64,000 bases of DNA from Ignavibacteriales bacterium (GTDB lineage Bacteria; Bacteroidota; Ignavibacteria; UBA10030), in contig JAPLFQ010000030.1 of assembly GCA_026390595.1 (NCBI GenBank), positions 1-64,000 on the forward strand, given 5' to 3'. Below the pieces are notes generated by a model, which did no database searches, had not been told where the DNA came from, and saw only the letters and a list, made by a program, of their open reading frames with translations. The position numbers and the translations under genes are program-made. Positions 50,700 through 60,283 of this stretch are shown one piece after another. Numbering within the stretch: position 1 is the first letter of the stretch; every line of letters begins with the position of its first letter.

Positions 50700-52412
50700 T
50701 CACGCCTGGTATCTGACCAGACCGCCTTCCTCATTTACGGCCTGCCGGGCCTTTTCCTGCCTCTGCTCCAGACCCTGGTCCCGTCGACCTGTCTGGCGTA
50801 CCGGCCTGGCCTGCTTCTCTCCAGGCAGCCGAAATCTGTCCACGAGCCCCTGCAAGTTCTCGGTCAATCGGTTGAGGTCTTCAGCCGCGTGAGAGATTTG
50901 CTGGGTCGAGCCTGCCGTTTCGCCGCTGACCGTGCTGATCGCTTCGACATTCCTGCTAATCTGCTCACTCGCGCTCGATTGCTGCTCACTGGCGGCTGCG
51001 ATGCGCGAGACCATGTCCATCAATTGCTCAGAGATCGTGCCGATTCCACGCAGGGACGCTCCGGCTTTATCCGCAAGCGCGATCCCCTCCTCCACCTCCT
51101 TCGTGCCTGCTTCCATCGTTTGCACCGCCCCGGTGGTCTCCGTTTGAATGTTCTTGATCATCGATCCGATTTCCCGAGTAGCTTTTGTCGTGCGTTCTGC
51201 GAGTTTCCTGACTTCATCTGCCACCACAGCGAATCCCCGCCCCTGCTCCCCGGCCCGCGCCGCCTCGATGGCAGCATTCAACGCAAGCAGATTAGTCTGA
51301 TCCGCGATGTCCCCGATGACTCCGGTAATCTCACCTATGTGATCGCTCGATTTCCCCAACGCTTGTACGGTGACGGCCGATTTGCGAACGACATCAGCGA
51401 TCCGCGTCATTCCTTGAAGGGTTTCCGCGACTATCTCGCCACCGCTGGCGGCCGCATCTTTTGCCTTCCGCGCTGTATCCGCGGTGGCTGCGGCGTTGCG
51501 GGAGTTCTCGACAATGGTCTTAGACATCTCCTCGACGGCGGATGCCACCTCCACGGCCTGTGTGCTTTGCTCCTGCGAGCCTGCGGACATCTGCTCCGTG
51601 CTCGAGCTGATTTCTGTGCTAGCGCTCGCTACTGCAGCTGACGCCTCACGTACCTCTCCAATGATTGTTCTCAGTCCGCCTATCATCTTGGCAAACGCAC
51701 GAGCCATTTGACCGATTTCATCGGCAGCGTCAATCCGCTTACTGATCTCCGGGGTCTCTACAACCGTCAAATCACCTTCTGCCACTCGCTCAGACTGAAC
51801 CGCAAACTCCTTGAGAGGCCGTACAATAACCTTGTCCAGAAAGTACCCGATCAACAGAAGTACGCTGACAATAAGCACCACCCCCCCGATTGATGCAGCG
51901 AGAAGCATTTTGGCTTTCTGGGAATCCAATTCCTGCATCGAGGCTGACACTCCGAATGCCCCCACAAGATCGCCCGCCTTGCGATCTTTGAACGTGTCCA
52001 CTCCCATTGACATGTGACAGCTCATGCATTCGTCCAGATTCCGTCCGGGAGCGAACACATACATGACCCTGTTCCCACTCTGATCGACCTGTTTCGAGAA
52101 CAAATCCAGTTTCGGGTCTGCTTCAAACGCCTTGAGCGCTTCCCGTTCCACCGCATTCGCTTCTGAGTTCTTGTTCTGCGACCCTTCTGCAACCCGGTGA
52201 AACGTGTAACCCCTGCTTTTCGCGAAATCGTCAGCGGAGCTGTGGATCATGAATCTTGACGTGCTGGCTATGGTTGCGACGTTGTCACCGAACACATGCT
52301 CGAATTCCCTGTTCTGCCAGGTTATTGCGAATGCCAATGCCACCGTGACGAAAGCTGCGATGACGAGCGCCGTCGGCAGGAAGACTTTCATTCTAATGCT
52401 TGAGAGCTTCAT
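50700..52412 (-). CDS. Methyl-accepting chemotaxis protein with periplasmic CxxCH heme motif
   Basis: 570 aa from the ATG at 52412 (GGAG upstream). TM1 about 8-30, periplasmic domain 31-168 with [10 protein letters not shown] (CxxCH at 129-133), TM2 about 169-192, HAMP, and a full signalling domain with the hairpin tip [20 protein letters not shown]. The periplasmic part looks like the DUF3365/Tll0287-type heme sensor. The motif predicts a covalently bound c-type heme, so redox, oxygen or NO sensing is likely. No C-terminal CheR-tether peptide. Ends at the terminator 50541-50575. Confidence 0.93.
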   Translation of the reverse strand: MKLSSIRMKVFLPTALVIAAFVTVALAFAITWQNREFEHVFGDNVATIASTSRFMIHSSADDFAKSRGYTFHRVAEGSQNKNSEANAVEREALKAFEADPKLDLFSKQVDQSGNRVMYVFAPGRNLDECMSCHMSMGVDTFKDRKAGDLVGAFGVSASMQELDSQKAKMLLAASIGGVVLIVSVLLLIGYFLDKVIVRPLKEFAVQSERVAEGDLTVVETPEISKRIDAADEIGQMARAFAKMIGGLRTIIGEVREASAAVASASTEISSSTEQMSAGSQEQSTQAVEVASAVEEMSKTIVENSRNAAATADTARKAKDAAASGGEIVAETLQGMTRIADVVRKSAVTVQALGKSSDHIGEITGVIGDIADQTNLLALNAAIEAARAGEQGRGFAVVADEVRKLAERTTKATREIGSMIKNIQTETTGAVQTMEAGTKEVEEGIALADKAGASLRGIGTISEQLMDMVSRIAAASEQQSSASEQISRNVEAISTVSGETAGSTQQISHAAEDLNRLTENLQGLVDRFRLPGEKQARPVRQTGRRDQGLEQRQEKARQAVNEEGGLVRYQA

Positions 52413-52508
52413 CGTTTTCTCCAGGACTTTGATTATGCGGGATGGCGTCACCGGAACGTGGCTGCAACAGTCATCCCGTGATGATCGAGTTCTACGTCTC
52501 AGCCAACC

Positions 52509-52976
52509 TTAATTATTGATCACTTTCTCCAGATCGAGCAGAGTCAACAATCGGTCGTCGAGCTTGCCAATCGCCGTGATGTAATCAACATTACTCGTGG
52601 AAGCCACCGAAGGGGGCGGCTCGGTCACGCTCCGCGGAATACGGAGCACTTCGCTGACGGCGTCCACCACAAAGCCGATGATCCTGCCGCCGAGTTCCAT
52701 CACGACGATCCTGGTGTTCTTATCATGATCTTTTCGTTCCATGCCAAACTTCTCACGCAGATCAACAACAGGGATCACCTTCCCCCGTAGGTTGATGACC
52801 CCCACGACATGGGGAGGGGCGTTTGGAACCCGCGTGATATCGAGCATGCGGTTGATTTCCTGAACCTTCAGGATGTCGACGCCGAATTCCTCGTCACCGA
52901 TCTTGAAACTCACCAATTGGAGAAGTTCCTCGGCGCCGTTCTGGCTGGCCGCTTTCGCATCATGCACATCTGCCAT
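52509..52976 (-). CDS. cheW: Chemotaxis coupling protein CheW (first copy)
   Basis: 155 aa from the ATG at 52976, with AAAAGGG eight bases upstream; a GTG three codons earlier is less well spaced. CheW pattern: LQLVSFKIGDEEFGVDILKV, VVGVINLRGKVIPVVDLRE and LTLLDLEKVI. It links receptors to CheA. It is 28 bp after the second cheW and 96 bp before the heme-motif receptor gene. Confidence 0.95.
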   Translation of the reverse strand: MADVHDAKAASQNGAEELLQLVSFKIGDEEFGVDILKVQEINRMLDITRVPNAPPHVVGVINLRGKVIPVVDLREKFGMERKDHDKNTRIVVMELGGRIIGFVVDAVSEVLRIPRSVTEPPPSVASTSNVDYITAIGKLDDRLLTLLDLEKVINN

Positions 52977-53004
52977 GGTATGCACCCTTTTCTAGATTTG
53001 GATT

Positions 53005-53505
53005 TCATGCCTGCATCTGGTTGTTCGCGACTCCATCCAACTGTCCCAGAGAGCCCGCGTCAATCACTTTGTCGAGATCGAGCAGAATAAGCAGCCTGTC
53101 CTCGAGCTTCGCAATGCCGGTGATATACTCTTCGCCGGCGGCGGTGCTCAATTGGGGAGCTTGCTCTGTGACGTCCCTTTGAATACGCAGCACTTCGCGT
53201 ACCGCATCTACTACGAAACCCACGACGTTCTCAGACAACTCCACGACAACGATGCGGGTGTTTTTGTCGTGGGCTTTCTTTTCCATCCCGAAGCGTCCCC
53301 GAAGGTCGATGATCGGGATTACCTTACCCCGCAGATTGATTATTCCATCGACAAATGAAGGAGCATTCGGAACGTGCGTCACGTCGAGCATCCGATTGAT
53401 TTCCCGGACTTTCAGTATGTCGATCCCATATTCCTCCTGGCTGAGGTTGAAACTGACCAACTGAAGCTCGCCCATAGGCCGACCATCTCTTGTTGAGGCA
53501 TTCAT
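53005..53505 (-). CDS. cheW: Chemotaxis coupling protein CheW (second copy)
   Basis: 166 aa. LQLVSFNLSQEEYGIDILKV, VDGIINLRGKVIPIIDLRG and LILLDLDKVID. Closely related to the copy downstream, with the same motif order and many shared blocks, so a tandem duplication is likely. It is 23 bp after the chemoreceptor gene at 53529. The ribosome site at its first ATG is only fair; an ATG 10 codons later is possible. Confidence 0.95.
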   Translation of the reverse strand: MNASTRDGRPMGELQLVSFNLSQEEYGIDILKVREINRMLDVTHVPNAPSFVDGIINLRGKVIPIIDLRGRFGMEKKAHDKNTRIVVVELSENVVGFVVDAVREVLRIQRDVTEQAPQLSTAAGEEYITGIAKLEDRLLILLDLDKVIDAGSLGQLDGVANNQMQA

Positions 53506-53528
53506 CGCTGCGTTCCCTTCGCCTATGC

Positions 53529-55271
53529 TTAGGTATGGTGAACAAGTTTTCCGTTCGCGCGTACGGTCATGCTCCCCAGCGGCTCTCTCGTTTTTACCGG
53601 ATCGTGATGATCCGTACTCCGCGAAGCCGGCGCAGGCCCGCCGGACAAGTTGAATCTCGCTATGTAGCTCTGCAATGTCTCCGTGAGACGATTGAGGTCT
53701 TCTGCGGCACGCGCAACCTGCTGGACGCCGCTTGCCGTCTGTGATGTCACCGTACTGATTGCCTCCACATTCTTCGAAATCTGTTCACTGGCACTTGATT
53801 GCTCTTCGCTCGCTGCGGCAATCTGAGAGACCATATCGGTCACTCTCTGTGAGATCCCGACTATCTCCTTCAGCGATGCCCCCGCTTTGTCAGCCAGTTG
53901 AATTCCCGCATCGACCTTCTTCGTTCCCTGCTCCATCGATTCCACCGCACCGGCCGTGTCGTTCTGAATCGACTTGATCATCGAAGCGATTTCCTTCGTC
54001 GCCTTGGTCGTCCGCTCGGCGAGTTTCCGCACTTCATCCGCCACCACTGCAAATCCCCGCCCCTGTTCCCCGGCTCGTGCGGCTTCGATCGCAGCATTCA
54101 GGGCAAGAAGGTTGGTTTGGTCAGCGATGTCATCGATAACGCCAATGATCTCCCCAATCTGGTCGCTCGATTTCCCCAGCGCCTGCACAGTTTCAGCAGA
54201 CTTCCTCACGACTTCGGCGATTCCCTTCATTCCTTCGACTGTTTCCTCGACCACCGCCCCTCCTACCCTTGCAGCCTCCTTCGCATCCTTCGCAGTCGCA
54301 GCTGTATCGACCGCGTTTTTTGAATTCTCCATGATAGTCTTAGTCATCTCTTCGACCGCACTCGCAACTTCTCCTGCCTGGCTCGTTTGCTCCTGAGCAC
54401 CGGCGGCCATCTGTTCTGTGCTGCTTGAGATCTCGCTGCTGGCGCTTGCGACAGCGGACGACGACTCCGCCACCTGAATAAGTATGCCTCGAATGCTCTT
54501 CACCATTTCGCTGAATGCTCCCGTCAACTGTCCGATTTCATCCTGGGAATGCTGCGTGAGTGTCACACTCAGGTCGCCTCTCGCCATCGCCTCAACCTTG
54601 CCTACCAGTTCTTGTATTTGCTTGCTAAGTATTCGGGCAACGAACAAGCCAAGCACGATTGCAGCTGCAACACCAACGGACACCAGGATTAACTGCACCA
54701 TCACTGAAGCGTTTTCCGTCGCTTGATTTTCCCCAGACGTCTGCTTCGCCTCATCCTTCTGCAACTTCACGAATTGGGTGATCTGTTCTTGGACGACCTT
54801 GCGCGCTTTGTCGGTTTCCCCGTTGGTCAATGCAATAGCCTGTTCTCTTTGGTTCGACTTGGCCAATTCGATGACCTGTTCAACCAATCCATAGAACTGC
54901 TTGCGTGACACATTGAACTGTTCCATCAACTGCCTGTCCGCTCCCGTGTTTAACTTCGCATTGAGCTCCAGGACATTCATTTCGATATCTGCCCTCCTGT
55001 CGGAGATCTTGCTCGCGGATTCGGCTATCCGCTGCGGGTCCGTTGCAAGCAGAATCGTGAACAAATCCGATCGTAACCGGTGAAAGTTGGTTGAGATCCC
55101 TTCGCAGTTTGCGAGTGGGAGCGTCATTTCCTCATAGAGCTTGAGGTCAGCGGCTCCCACCTTTTGCAGGCTGGTGATTCCTTGATAGCCGTTTGCCGCA
55201 GCGATGACAGCGACAATCATGAAACACCCAATCACCTTTTTGGCGATGCTCAAATCATAGAACCACTGCAT
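53529..55271 (-). CDS. Methyl-accepting chemotaxis protein, 4HB type (first)
   Basis: 580 aa. TM1 about residues 10-28, a helical four-helix-bundle periplasmic domain, TM2 about 190-212, HAMP, then the signalling domain with methylation helices and the tip [25 protein letters not shown] lies before the ATG. The ligand cannot be read from the sequence. No tether peptide (ends KLVHHT). It begins about 30 bases after the terminator of the porin-like gene, leaving little room for its own promoter. Confidence 0.95.
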   Translation of the reverse strand: MQWFYDLSIAKKVIGCFMIVAVIAAANGYQGITSLQKVGAADLKLYEEMTLPLANCEGISTNFHRLRSDLFTILLATDPQRIAESASKISDRRADIEMNVLELNAKLNTGADRQLMEQFNVSRKQFYGLVEQVIELAKSNQREQAIALTNGETDKARKVVQEQITQFVKLQKDEAKQTSGENQATENASVMVQLILVSVGVAAAIVLGLFVARILSKQIQELVGKVEAMARGDLSVTLTQHSQDEIGQLTGAFSEMVKSIRGILIQVAESSSAVASASSEISSSTEQMAAGAQEQTSQAGEVASAVEEMTKTIMENSKNAVDTAATAKDAKEAARVGGAVVEETVEGMKGIAEVVRKSAETVQALGKSSDQIGEIIGVIDDIADQTNLLALNAAIEAARAGEQGRGFAVVADEVRKLAERTTKATKEIASMIKSIQNDTAGAVESMEQGTKKVDAGIQLADKAGASLKEIVGISQRVTDMVSQIAAASEEQSSASEQISKNVEAISTVTSQTASGVQQVARAAEDLNRLTETLQSYIARFNLSGGPAPASRSTDHHDPVKTREPLGSMTVRANGKLVHHT

Positions 55272-55302
55272 TTGTCCTCCTGAAGAAACCTATGTAAAAG
55301 AG

Positions 55303-55340
55303 GGGTACGCTCCAGGCTCGAGCGTCCGCAGACCGTACCC
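55303..55340 (-). terminator. Hairpin terminator after the porin-like gene
   Basis: GGGTACG/CGTACCC arms (7 bp) flank a 24-base loop that may pair further. On the minus strand it is followed by CCTCTTTTACATA. It lies 33 bp past the stop of the gene at 55374. Confidence 0.6.
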
Positions 55341-55373
55341 TTCTCTTCGGCTAGGCCTGTGATGTTCTTCGCG

Positions 55374-56480
55374 TTAGAAATTCAGAATGGTATGCAAGAA
55401 CCACCGCCTGTCGGTATCGAGCAATACGTTGTCAGGGGCACGTTTGAGCGAATTTGTTTCACAAAACAGGATCTGGTTGTCGAGTGCCAGCGTGAGTTTG
55501 TCGGTCACTTTCCAGACAAGCCCGGCGATCAGGTAATGAGTCTGATCCCCGCCTTTGTCCACGTTCGGTTCAATGCCATCAAACCGGACGACGAGCGACA
55601 GTTTCGACTGGAGGTCGGCAAACGGAGCTTTGATCTCACCGATCAACGAATAGACATTGCCCGTCCTGACTGTGTCGGGATTGGTTGGAGCATCTTTCCG
55701 GACAAGATACTCAGCGCCGAGTGAGAAAATGGAATAGGAATACCCCACGAGTGCACCGTAACGGTCCCGTTGCAGTGCTCGCGTTGTACCTCCTGCACCA
55801 AATGAGGCCACTCCACTCACTGCAAAGCTCTTGAGCAATTCGACAGATCCGAAGGGGGTGAGAGTTGCCCTGACCGAATAGTCCTTGAATCGATTGGCTT
55901 CAACAGCGCTGAACCCGTCTCCGTTCACCATGTAGGCCGCGACTTCACCGAGCTTACTGGGAAGGGCATAGGTTGCAGACAAGCCAACGTCAGCAGTCGA
56001 GAAATATCCGTTCTTATCACTGATCGTTTTCTCGATTCCACGGTACCGCCACGCTGTCTCTTCCGTGCTGTTCCAAACGCCGGGAATCATACCGAACTTC
56101 ACCGACAATCCCTGCAGAGGAGCATAATCCAGGTATGCGAACTTCAAACGCACCGCCAACCCGGCATAGTACGAACCCGCAGCTGCGTTGCGGTAGATAT
56201 CGGTCGTTATCTGAAACTTCCAATCGTCCGCAATTTGGCTCTTCATGGTGAAATAGACGCGTTCCATGTCGAACTTGTTGTAGTCCTTTCCATCTGTCCC
56301 ATTGATGACATAGGTGTAGTTTCCGAAGAATTGGGCGCCGAACGTCGGCACGATTCCCGCTGCCGGTTTTGGAGCAGCTGCGTTTTCCGCCGGCTTCTTG
56401 GCCTCCACGGGTTTGTCCTGGGCTGATACGCCTACGAGCGCTGCGAAACAAACGCAGCACAATAGAAGGGCTTTTTTCAT
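55374..56480 (-). CDS. Outer-membrane beta-barrel (porin-like) protein
   Basis: 368 aa. A signal peptide (MKKALLLCCVCFAALVGVSA) is cut before a Pro/Ala-rich spacer. The rest is alternating hydrophobic strands ending with aromatic residues and a C-terminal Phe (RRWFLHTILNF), typical of outer-membrane barrels; it resembles phosphate-selective-type porins. Flanked by two chemoreceptor genes, with its own terminator. It may let chemoattractants or anions through; the substrate cannot be told. Confidence 0.85.
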   Translation of the reverse strand: MKKALLLCCVCFAALVGVSAQDKPVEAKKPAENAAAPKPAAGIVPTFGAQFFGNYTYVINGTDGKDYNKFDMERVYFTMKSQIADDWKFQITTDIYRNAAAGSYYAGLAVRLKFAYLDYAPLQGLSVKFGMIPGVWNSTEETAWRYRGIEKTISDKNGYFSTADVGLSATYALPSKLGEVAAYMVNGDGFSAVEANRFKDYSVRATLTPFGSVELLKSFAVSGVASFGAGGTTRALQRDRYGALVGYSYSIFSLGAEYLVRKDAPTNPDTVRTGNVYSLIGEIKAPFADLQSKLSLVVRFDGIEPNVDKGGDQTHYLIAGLVWKVTDKLTLALDNQILFCETNSLKRAPDNVLLDTDRRWFLHTILNF

Positions 56481-56524
56481 CTGATCCTCACTTTCGCAAT
56501 TATTGGTTTATGTCAATCTCTCAG

Positions 56525-58279
56525 TTATGAAACTGCCTCGGCAAACGACGCAGCATCGTACTGGATGTGCGGCGATGCGTAAGACTGCCTGGCCGGCGAT
56601 GATGTCCCAGCGGCTGCCGGACGGCGCTTTTCCTCGTGATCTCCCAGCTGAAATTGAGACACAAGCTGATGGAGATTTTCGGTCAAACGATTGAGATCCT
56701 CTGCCGCCTTCGCAATCTGTTGTGTACCCGATGCCGTCTGGTTCGTGACCGCGCTGATTCCTTCGACATTCTTGCTGATTTGCTCGCTGGCGGTCGATTG
56801 CTGCTCACTCGCTGCTGCTATTTGTGTCACCATGTCCGTGACCTGCTGACTTATCTGAACGATTTCGCCAAGGGAGGATGCAGCCTTGTCAGCGAGCTGT
56901 ATTCCCGCTTCCACCTCACGAGTCCCGGCATCCATCGCAGAGACAGCCCCCTGCGTGTCCGCCTGGATCTGTTTGATCATCTGAGCGATCTCTTTTGTCG
57001 CCTTCGTCGTGCGTTCGGCCAGTTTGCGAACCTCGTCCGCCACCACGGCGAAACCCCGCCCCTGCTCGCCAGCCCGCGCCGCTTCGATGGCAGCGTTCAA
57101 GGCAAGGAGATTTGTCTGATCTGCGATATCGTCGATGACCCCGATGATCTCGCCGATCTGGTCACTTGATTTTCCCAGTTCTTTAACTGTCCCGGCAGAT
57201 TTCCTCACGACCTCTGCTATGCGCTGCATACCATCGACCGACTCCTGGACAACGACGCCTCCCTTTTCGGCGGCTTGCTTCGCCTGCTTTGCTGTTTCCG
57301 CAGTATGCGTCGCATTCCGCGAGTTCTCGATGATGGTTTTCGCCATTTCCTCCACTGCGCTTGCGACTTCTCCCGCCTGCGATGTCTGTTCGTGAGCCCC
57401 TGCAGCCATCTGCTCGGTGCTGGAACTGATCTCCGTGCTCGCGCCGGCCATCGTGTTCGTTGCCGCGGTAATTCTGCCTATCATCTCCCGCAGGTTTGCC
57501 ACCATCGCGTTGAAGCTTCGCCCCATTTCACCGATCTCGTCCTTTGAATCAACCGGGACATCTCTCGTCAGGTCACCCATAGCGAGCCGATTGATTACTT
57601 CCGTCATCGATCGGACCGGGCCCAGGATGAAAGAATTGACAAAGAGAGTCACGATGATCGAGAGCGCGGCAGCAGCTGCAACCATGATGAGGAAGAGTGT
57701 TACCACGCGAGAATAGGTGCTGAGAGCCCCCTCGTAGCTCTCACTACTCAGCTTTTGCTCACGATCTTTCACCTGGCGGAGCGTAGCGGCCAGGACGTTG
57801 AATTTGTCCTCCGCCGTCCCCATGGACACCGTCGCAGTGTTCAGCTCAACAGTTGCAAAGTCAACCACGGTGAAAGCGGACTTGCGGTAGTCCGCAGCCT
57901 GATCAGCCGCCTGCTGGTACCGCTTCTTTGTCTCCTCATCCGTCGCCAGCGCCACCATCTTCGTCAACGCTGCGATGGATTCATCCACTCTCGTGATCTG
58001 AGTTTTGCCAAGCGCTTCAAGCCTGCCGGACTCGTAGTTTGCTCTCGCCCACGTGATCAGCTTGTATAAATTGCCGTGCGCATCAGCCGTCGTTTCAGAA
58101 ATCCTCGTCACTTCCTCGTACGTTTTGAAACGATTATTGAAGATATCTCCAATGGCAGATTTCAGGCTTTGCATACCAACAAGAGCCGTCAAACCAATCG
58201 CAACGAGAAAGGTCATCACAAGCGTCGGCGCGACCAGAAGCTTCCTTGACAGCTTGAGGTTCCCGATCAGCTTTTTCAT
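56525..58279 (-). CDS. Methyl-accepting chemotaxis protein, 4HB type (second)
   Basis: 584 aa. TM1 about 14-34, a helical periplasmic four-helix-bundle domain, TM2 about 192-215, HAMP ([20 protein letters not shown]) and a signalling domain with the tip [20 protein letters not shown]. The signalling half is nearly the same as in the other two receptors. GGAGG is well placed. It follows a gene for a soluble periplasmic Cache-like protein by 71 bp, which could supply it with a ligand. Confidence 0.95.
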   Translation of the reverse strand: MKKLIGNLKLSRKLLVAPTLVMTFLVAIGLTALVGMQSLKSAIGDIFNNRFKTYEEVTRISETTADAHGNLYKLITWARANYESGRLEALGKTQITRVDESIAALTKMVALATDEETKKRYQQAADQAADYRKSAFTVVDFATVELNTATVSMGTAEDKFNVLAATLRQVKDREQKLSSESYEGALSTYSRVVTLFLIMVAAAAALSIIVTLFVNSFILGPVRSMTEVINRLAMGDLTRDVPVDSKDEIGEMGRSFNAMVANLREMIGRITAATNTMAGASTEISSSTEQMAAGAHEQTSQAGEVASAVEEMAKTIIENSRNATHTAETAKQAKQAAEKGGVVVQESVDGMQRIAEVVRKSAGTVKELGKSSDQIGEIIGVIDDIADQTNLLALNAAIEAARAGEQGRGFAVVADEVRKLAERTTKATKEIAQMIKQIQADTQGAVSAMDAGTREVEAGIQLADKAASSLGEIVQISQQVTDMVTQIAAASEQQSTASEQISKNVEGISAVTNQTASGTQQIAKAAEDLNRLTENLHQLVSQFQLGDHEEKRRPAAAGTSSPARQSYASPHIQYDAASFAEAVS

Positions 58280-58310
58280 TCATCCTCCATTCTTTTCTGG
58301 TAATGAGACA

Positions 58311-58339
58311 GCGGCCGGGCAATTGCTGCACCCGGCCGC
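58311..58339 (-). terminator. GC-rich hairpin after the Cache-like gene
   Basis: A perfect 9-bp inverted repeat GCGGCCGGG/CCCGGCCGC with an 11-base loop, 11 bp past the Cache-like stop. The T tract that follows is poor (TGTCTCATT), so it may only attenuate transcription into the chemoreceptor gene. Confidence 0.55.
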
Positions 58340-58350
58340 CGAGTGTGCGC

Positions 58351-58806
58351 TTACTGCTTGTATGCTCCGCATCCGATGATCACGTCATCGGTCTTTTCAA
58401 TGTAGGCTGTCTTGTCTTCAATCTTGCTCGTGGTGGGGTTGTTCCACTTGTAGTTCTGCCAGCCGCTCCCCTTCGTCTTTGCAATCTCAACCCGCTCTTT
58501 CACGAAAGACTTGCCGTCAGCATCCTTCATCTCAATGAGATCTTTCCCAATCATCTTCTGGTTGCCGCCGTGTGCAACGCACTTGCCGGTAAGGTCGTAC
58601 ACAAATACATAAAGATCACCGACGACGAACTTTCCTTTGGGATCGCTGAATTCTGCAAACGCCTTGTCTTTCCCGTTGGCTTTTACGAACGCAATGGCCT
58701 TTTTCACGAGAGCTTCTGCCTCAGCTGACGTTCCCTTCTTCTGACGAGCGGTGGTCGTGCCGACGACCACGAGTGCCATAAGAACGAATGCAAGTAATTT
58801 TCTCAT
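58351..58806 (-). CDS. Soluble periplasmic Cache-like domain protein
   Basis: 151 aa. A signal peptide (MRKLLAFVLMALVVVGTTTA) is followed by about 125 residues with a single-Cache pattern: GDLYVFVYDLTGKCVAHGGN, IGKDLIEMKDADGKSFVKER and KGSGWQNYKWNNPTTSKIED. Such domains are usually the outer part of receptors; here the domain is free. It may be a binding protein that presents a ligand to a chemoreceptor such as the one downstream at 56525. Confidence 0.85.
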   Translation of the reverse strand: MRKLLAFVLMALVVVGTTTARQKKGTSAEAEALVKKAIAFVKANGKDKAFAEFSDPKGKFVVGDLYVFVYDLTGKCVAHGGNQKMIGKDLIEMKDADGKSFVKERVEIAKTKGSGWQNYKWNNPTTSKIEDKTAYIEKTDDVIIGCGAYKQ

Positions 58807-59103
58807 ACGTGCCTCCTTACAAACATGAATGGTGTGGGTTTAGGTGTATTTGCACTGCGTATTGCAAAACTGATTGGTCGGTGATCGATTCTGGAACATG
58901 TCCCTCGTCAAAGTCCGTGCCGCAACATGGCATTCCATCCTGCTTGTGGTGATTCTCCAGAAGTCGAAGGAAAGTGAAACATTTCGAAGCGGGCCGGCAA
59001 TCCGTCAGGAATGGCTGACTGCAATTGATGGCTACTATTGACCAATTGCTTAATGGATGCGAGGAGCAGAAGGAGAGCGTTTGATTGAGGCTGGTACGAG
59101 AGA
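58807..59103. other. Intergenic region between hemerythrin and Cache-like genes
   Basis: 297 bp with no supported gene. A minus-strand frame (58908-59207) overlaps the hemerythrin gene and resembles nothing. The sigma-54-like element at 58904-58921 is the only notable site. Confidence 0.55.
58904..58921 (-). promoter_or_regulatory. Sigma-54-like element (copy 1 of a shared 18-mer)
   Basis: Minus strand GGCACGGACTTTGACGAG. It fits GGCACG-N4-TTG at the -24 and spacing but has TTGA, not TTGC, at -12. Seventeen of 18 bases recur at 60284-60301. Transcription would begin near 58896, about 90 bases before the Cache-like ATG. Confidence 0.4.
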
Positions 59104-59502
59104 CTAGCGTATGCCTTTGCTTGCGAAGTGGCTGCAGTATCTCCTATCAATTCCCAGAATATGGTTGGACCACCACGAGATGAGGTACGCGTGCAGTTCT
59201 TCTGCAACCGACGAGTTGCCGTGATTCACCTCGCGCTGATATTGCTGGATCCTGCCGATCATGGATTCGTGTGCAAGCTTGTGGTTCGCATAATCCGGAT
59301 ATCCGGACTGATGCATCAATCGTTCTTCCGAAAGAAAGTGTGCCTCGGCATACTGACCCAGCGCCGCTACAACGTCGTCGAGATTGCGATACTGCGTTCT
59401 TTCGACCAGATTCAGGCGGAGCTCTTCAATGAGTCCGAACAGCTTTTTATGTTGCTGATCCAGGAGACTAACATCAACGTTGTATTCATTCTTCCATGTC
59501 AT
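59104..59502 (-). CDS. Bacteriohemerythrin
   Basis: 132 aa. All seven di-iron ligands are present: His18, His55, Glu59 (HFLSE), His74 and His78 (HKLAH), His114 and Asp119 (HILGID). GAGG lies five bases before the ATG. Hemerythrins bind oxygen at a di-iron site, and are used for oxygen storage or sensing, often as part of chemotaxis pathways. It sits with zinc-ribbon genes upstream and chemoreceptors downstream, which supports a sensing link. Confidence 0.94.
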   Translation of the reverse strand: MTWKNEYNVDVSLLDQQHKKLFGLIEELRLNLVERTQYRNLDDVVAALGQYAEAHFLSEERLMHQSGYPDYANHKLAHESMIGRIQQYQREVNHGNSSVAEELHAYLISWWSNHILGIDRRYCSHFASKGIR

Positions 59503-59699
59503 TCAGACCTCGTTAGCCGAAGATTGGACAATACGCTTGCTGCACGTTCTTGACTTCAATGACCTGGACGTTGCGAGGCTGAAATCGTCTTTCCGGATCA
59601 CGGTGGGCATCAGCGTCTCGAATAATGCCCCCTGTTCTTGGCCAGGCAGGTAACCCCAGGCCGACTTCTGCTGATCCCTGACATCACGAACCGGATGAT
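59503..59699. other. Intergenic region upstream of hemerythrin
   Basis: 197 bp. An open minus-strand frame (59503-59724) overlaps the zinc-ribbon gene and resembles no family, and there is no ribosome site, so no gene is called. No promoter recognised. Confidence 0.5.
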
Positions 59700-59921
59700 T
59701 TAGGCGGCCGGCCTGTATTGCCACGATTTCATATCCGTATGTGCTTCTTCCTCACTTCCAAAGAGATCGTCATCTTCGTCTTCATCGCTCAGAAGAAAGT
59801 ACCGGCAGTCGTGGTAGTGATTTTGTTCGTCGTCGATCCAGATGTGTCCGCATTCGGGACATTGCTCTTCCTCTTCCCCCAATTCAACCAGGTCTTCGGG
59901 AAACAGAGATTCGGTATACAT
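59700..59921 (-). CDS. Small acidic zinc-ribbon protein
   Basis: 73 aa, very acidic. CPEC (Cys21, Cys24) and HYHDC (His35, His37, Cys39) form a likely zinc site. The rest is Glu/Asp-rich (LLSDEDEDDDLFGSEEEAHT). GGAGG precedes the ATG at a good distance. No family recognised; 14 bp from the 100-aa zinc-site gene upstream. Possibly a metal-binding partner or a chaperone. Confidence 0.72.
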   Translation of the reverse strand: MYTESLFPEDLVELGEEEEQCPECGHIWIDDEQNHYHDCRYFLLSDEDEDDDLFGSEEEAHTDMKSWQYRPAA

Positions 59922-59935
59922 GGTATCCTCCGTGA

Positions 59936-60238
59936 TTAGGGCCGTTGCCGGCGTGTTGGTGTATGTGTGTGAATTGCGAACTCATTGGTCTCCTCCAAAA
60001 ATGCTTCCGTTTTGAATTTCGTAGCCTCAATTGCCAGCGAGGTGCCGCATTGGTCTTTCCTGTGTGTGAAGATCAGCAATCCCGCGAACCCTTCTCCCGA
60101 GCGAAGCTTCTTCCGGTTCCATTGATAACCATTCAGATGAATGTGCCTGTCATCGAGAAAATCATCTTTGGTGGGCCATTCGGTACCGCACATCGTGCAG
60201 CGTTTGAAATTGCCCTGGAACAGCATGCTTCTTTTCAT
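59936..60238 (-). CDS. Small Cys4-like zinc-site protein
   Basis: 100 aa. CTMCG (Cys14, Cys17), then FLDDRHIHLNGYQWN, FTHRKDQCG (His59, Cys64) and SLAIEATKF. The order CxxCG ... GYQ ... FTH ... CGTxL is a pattern I recognise from conserved small proteins of unknown role in many bacteria. The last 20 residues are not conserved-looking. Two ATGs (60238, 60229) are possible starts. Confidence 0.75.
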   Translation of the reverse strand: MKRSMLFQGNFKRCTMCGTEWPTKDDFLDDRHIHLNGYQWNRKKLRSGEGFAGLLIFTHRKDQCGTSLAIEATKFKTEAFLEETNEFAIHTHTPTRRQRP

Positions 60239-60283
60239 CGATCACACTACCGGTTGTTCAACGAGAAAATCCTTGATGTGAAT

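Noticed and set aside
52461-52476. GG-N10-GC spacing (GGGATGACTGTTGC) before the heme-motif receptor
   Set aside because: Only the TTGC half matches sigma-54; the -24 half does not. It is also part of an inverted repeat.
55272-55373. GCCGAAGA as a sigma-28 -10 element before the chemoreceptor at 53529
   Set aside because: No -35 partner, and it lies upstream of a terminator hairpin.
58320-58333. GG-N10-GC spacing (GGTGCAGCAATTGC) before the chemoreceptor at 56525
   Set aside because: The -24 half is poor and the site is the loop of a GC-rich hairpin.
58908-59207. Minus-strand 99-codon frame
   Set aside because: Overlaps the hemerythrin gene by 104 bp, no ribosome site, no likeness to known proteins.
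59503-59724. Minus-strand 73-codon frame before hemerythrin
   Set aside because: Overlaps the zinc-ribbon gene end, no ribosome site and no family; could be a remnant but I cannot show it.
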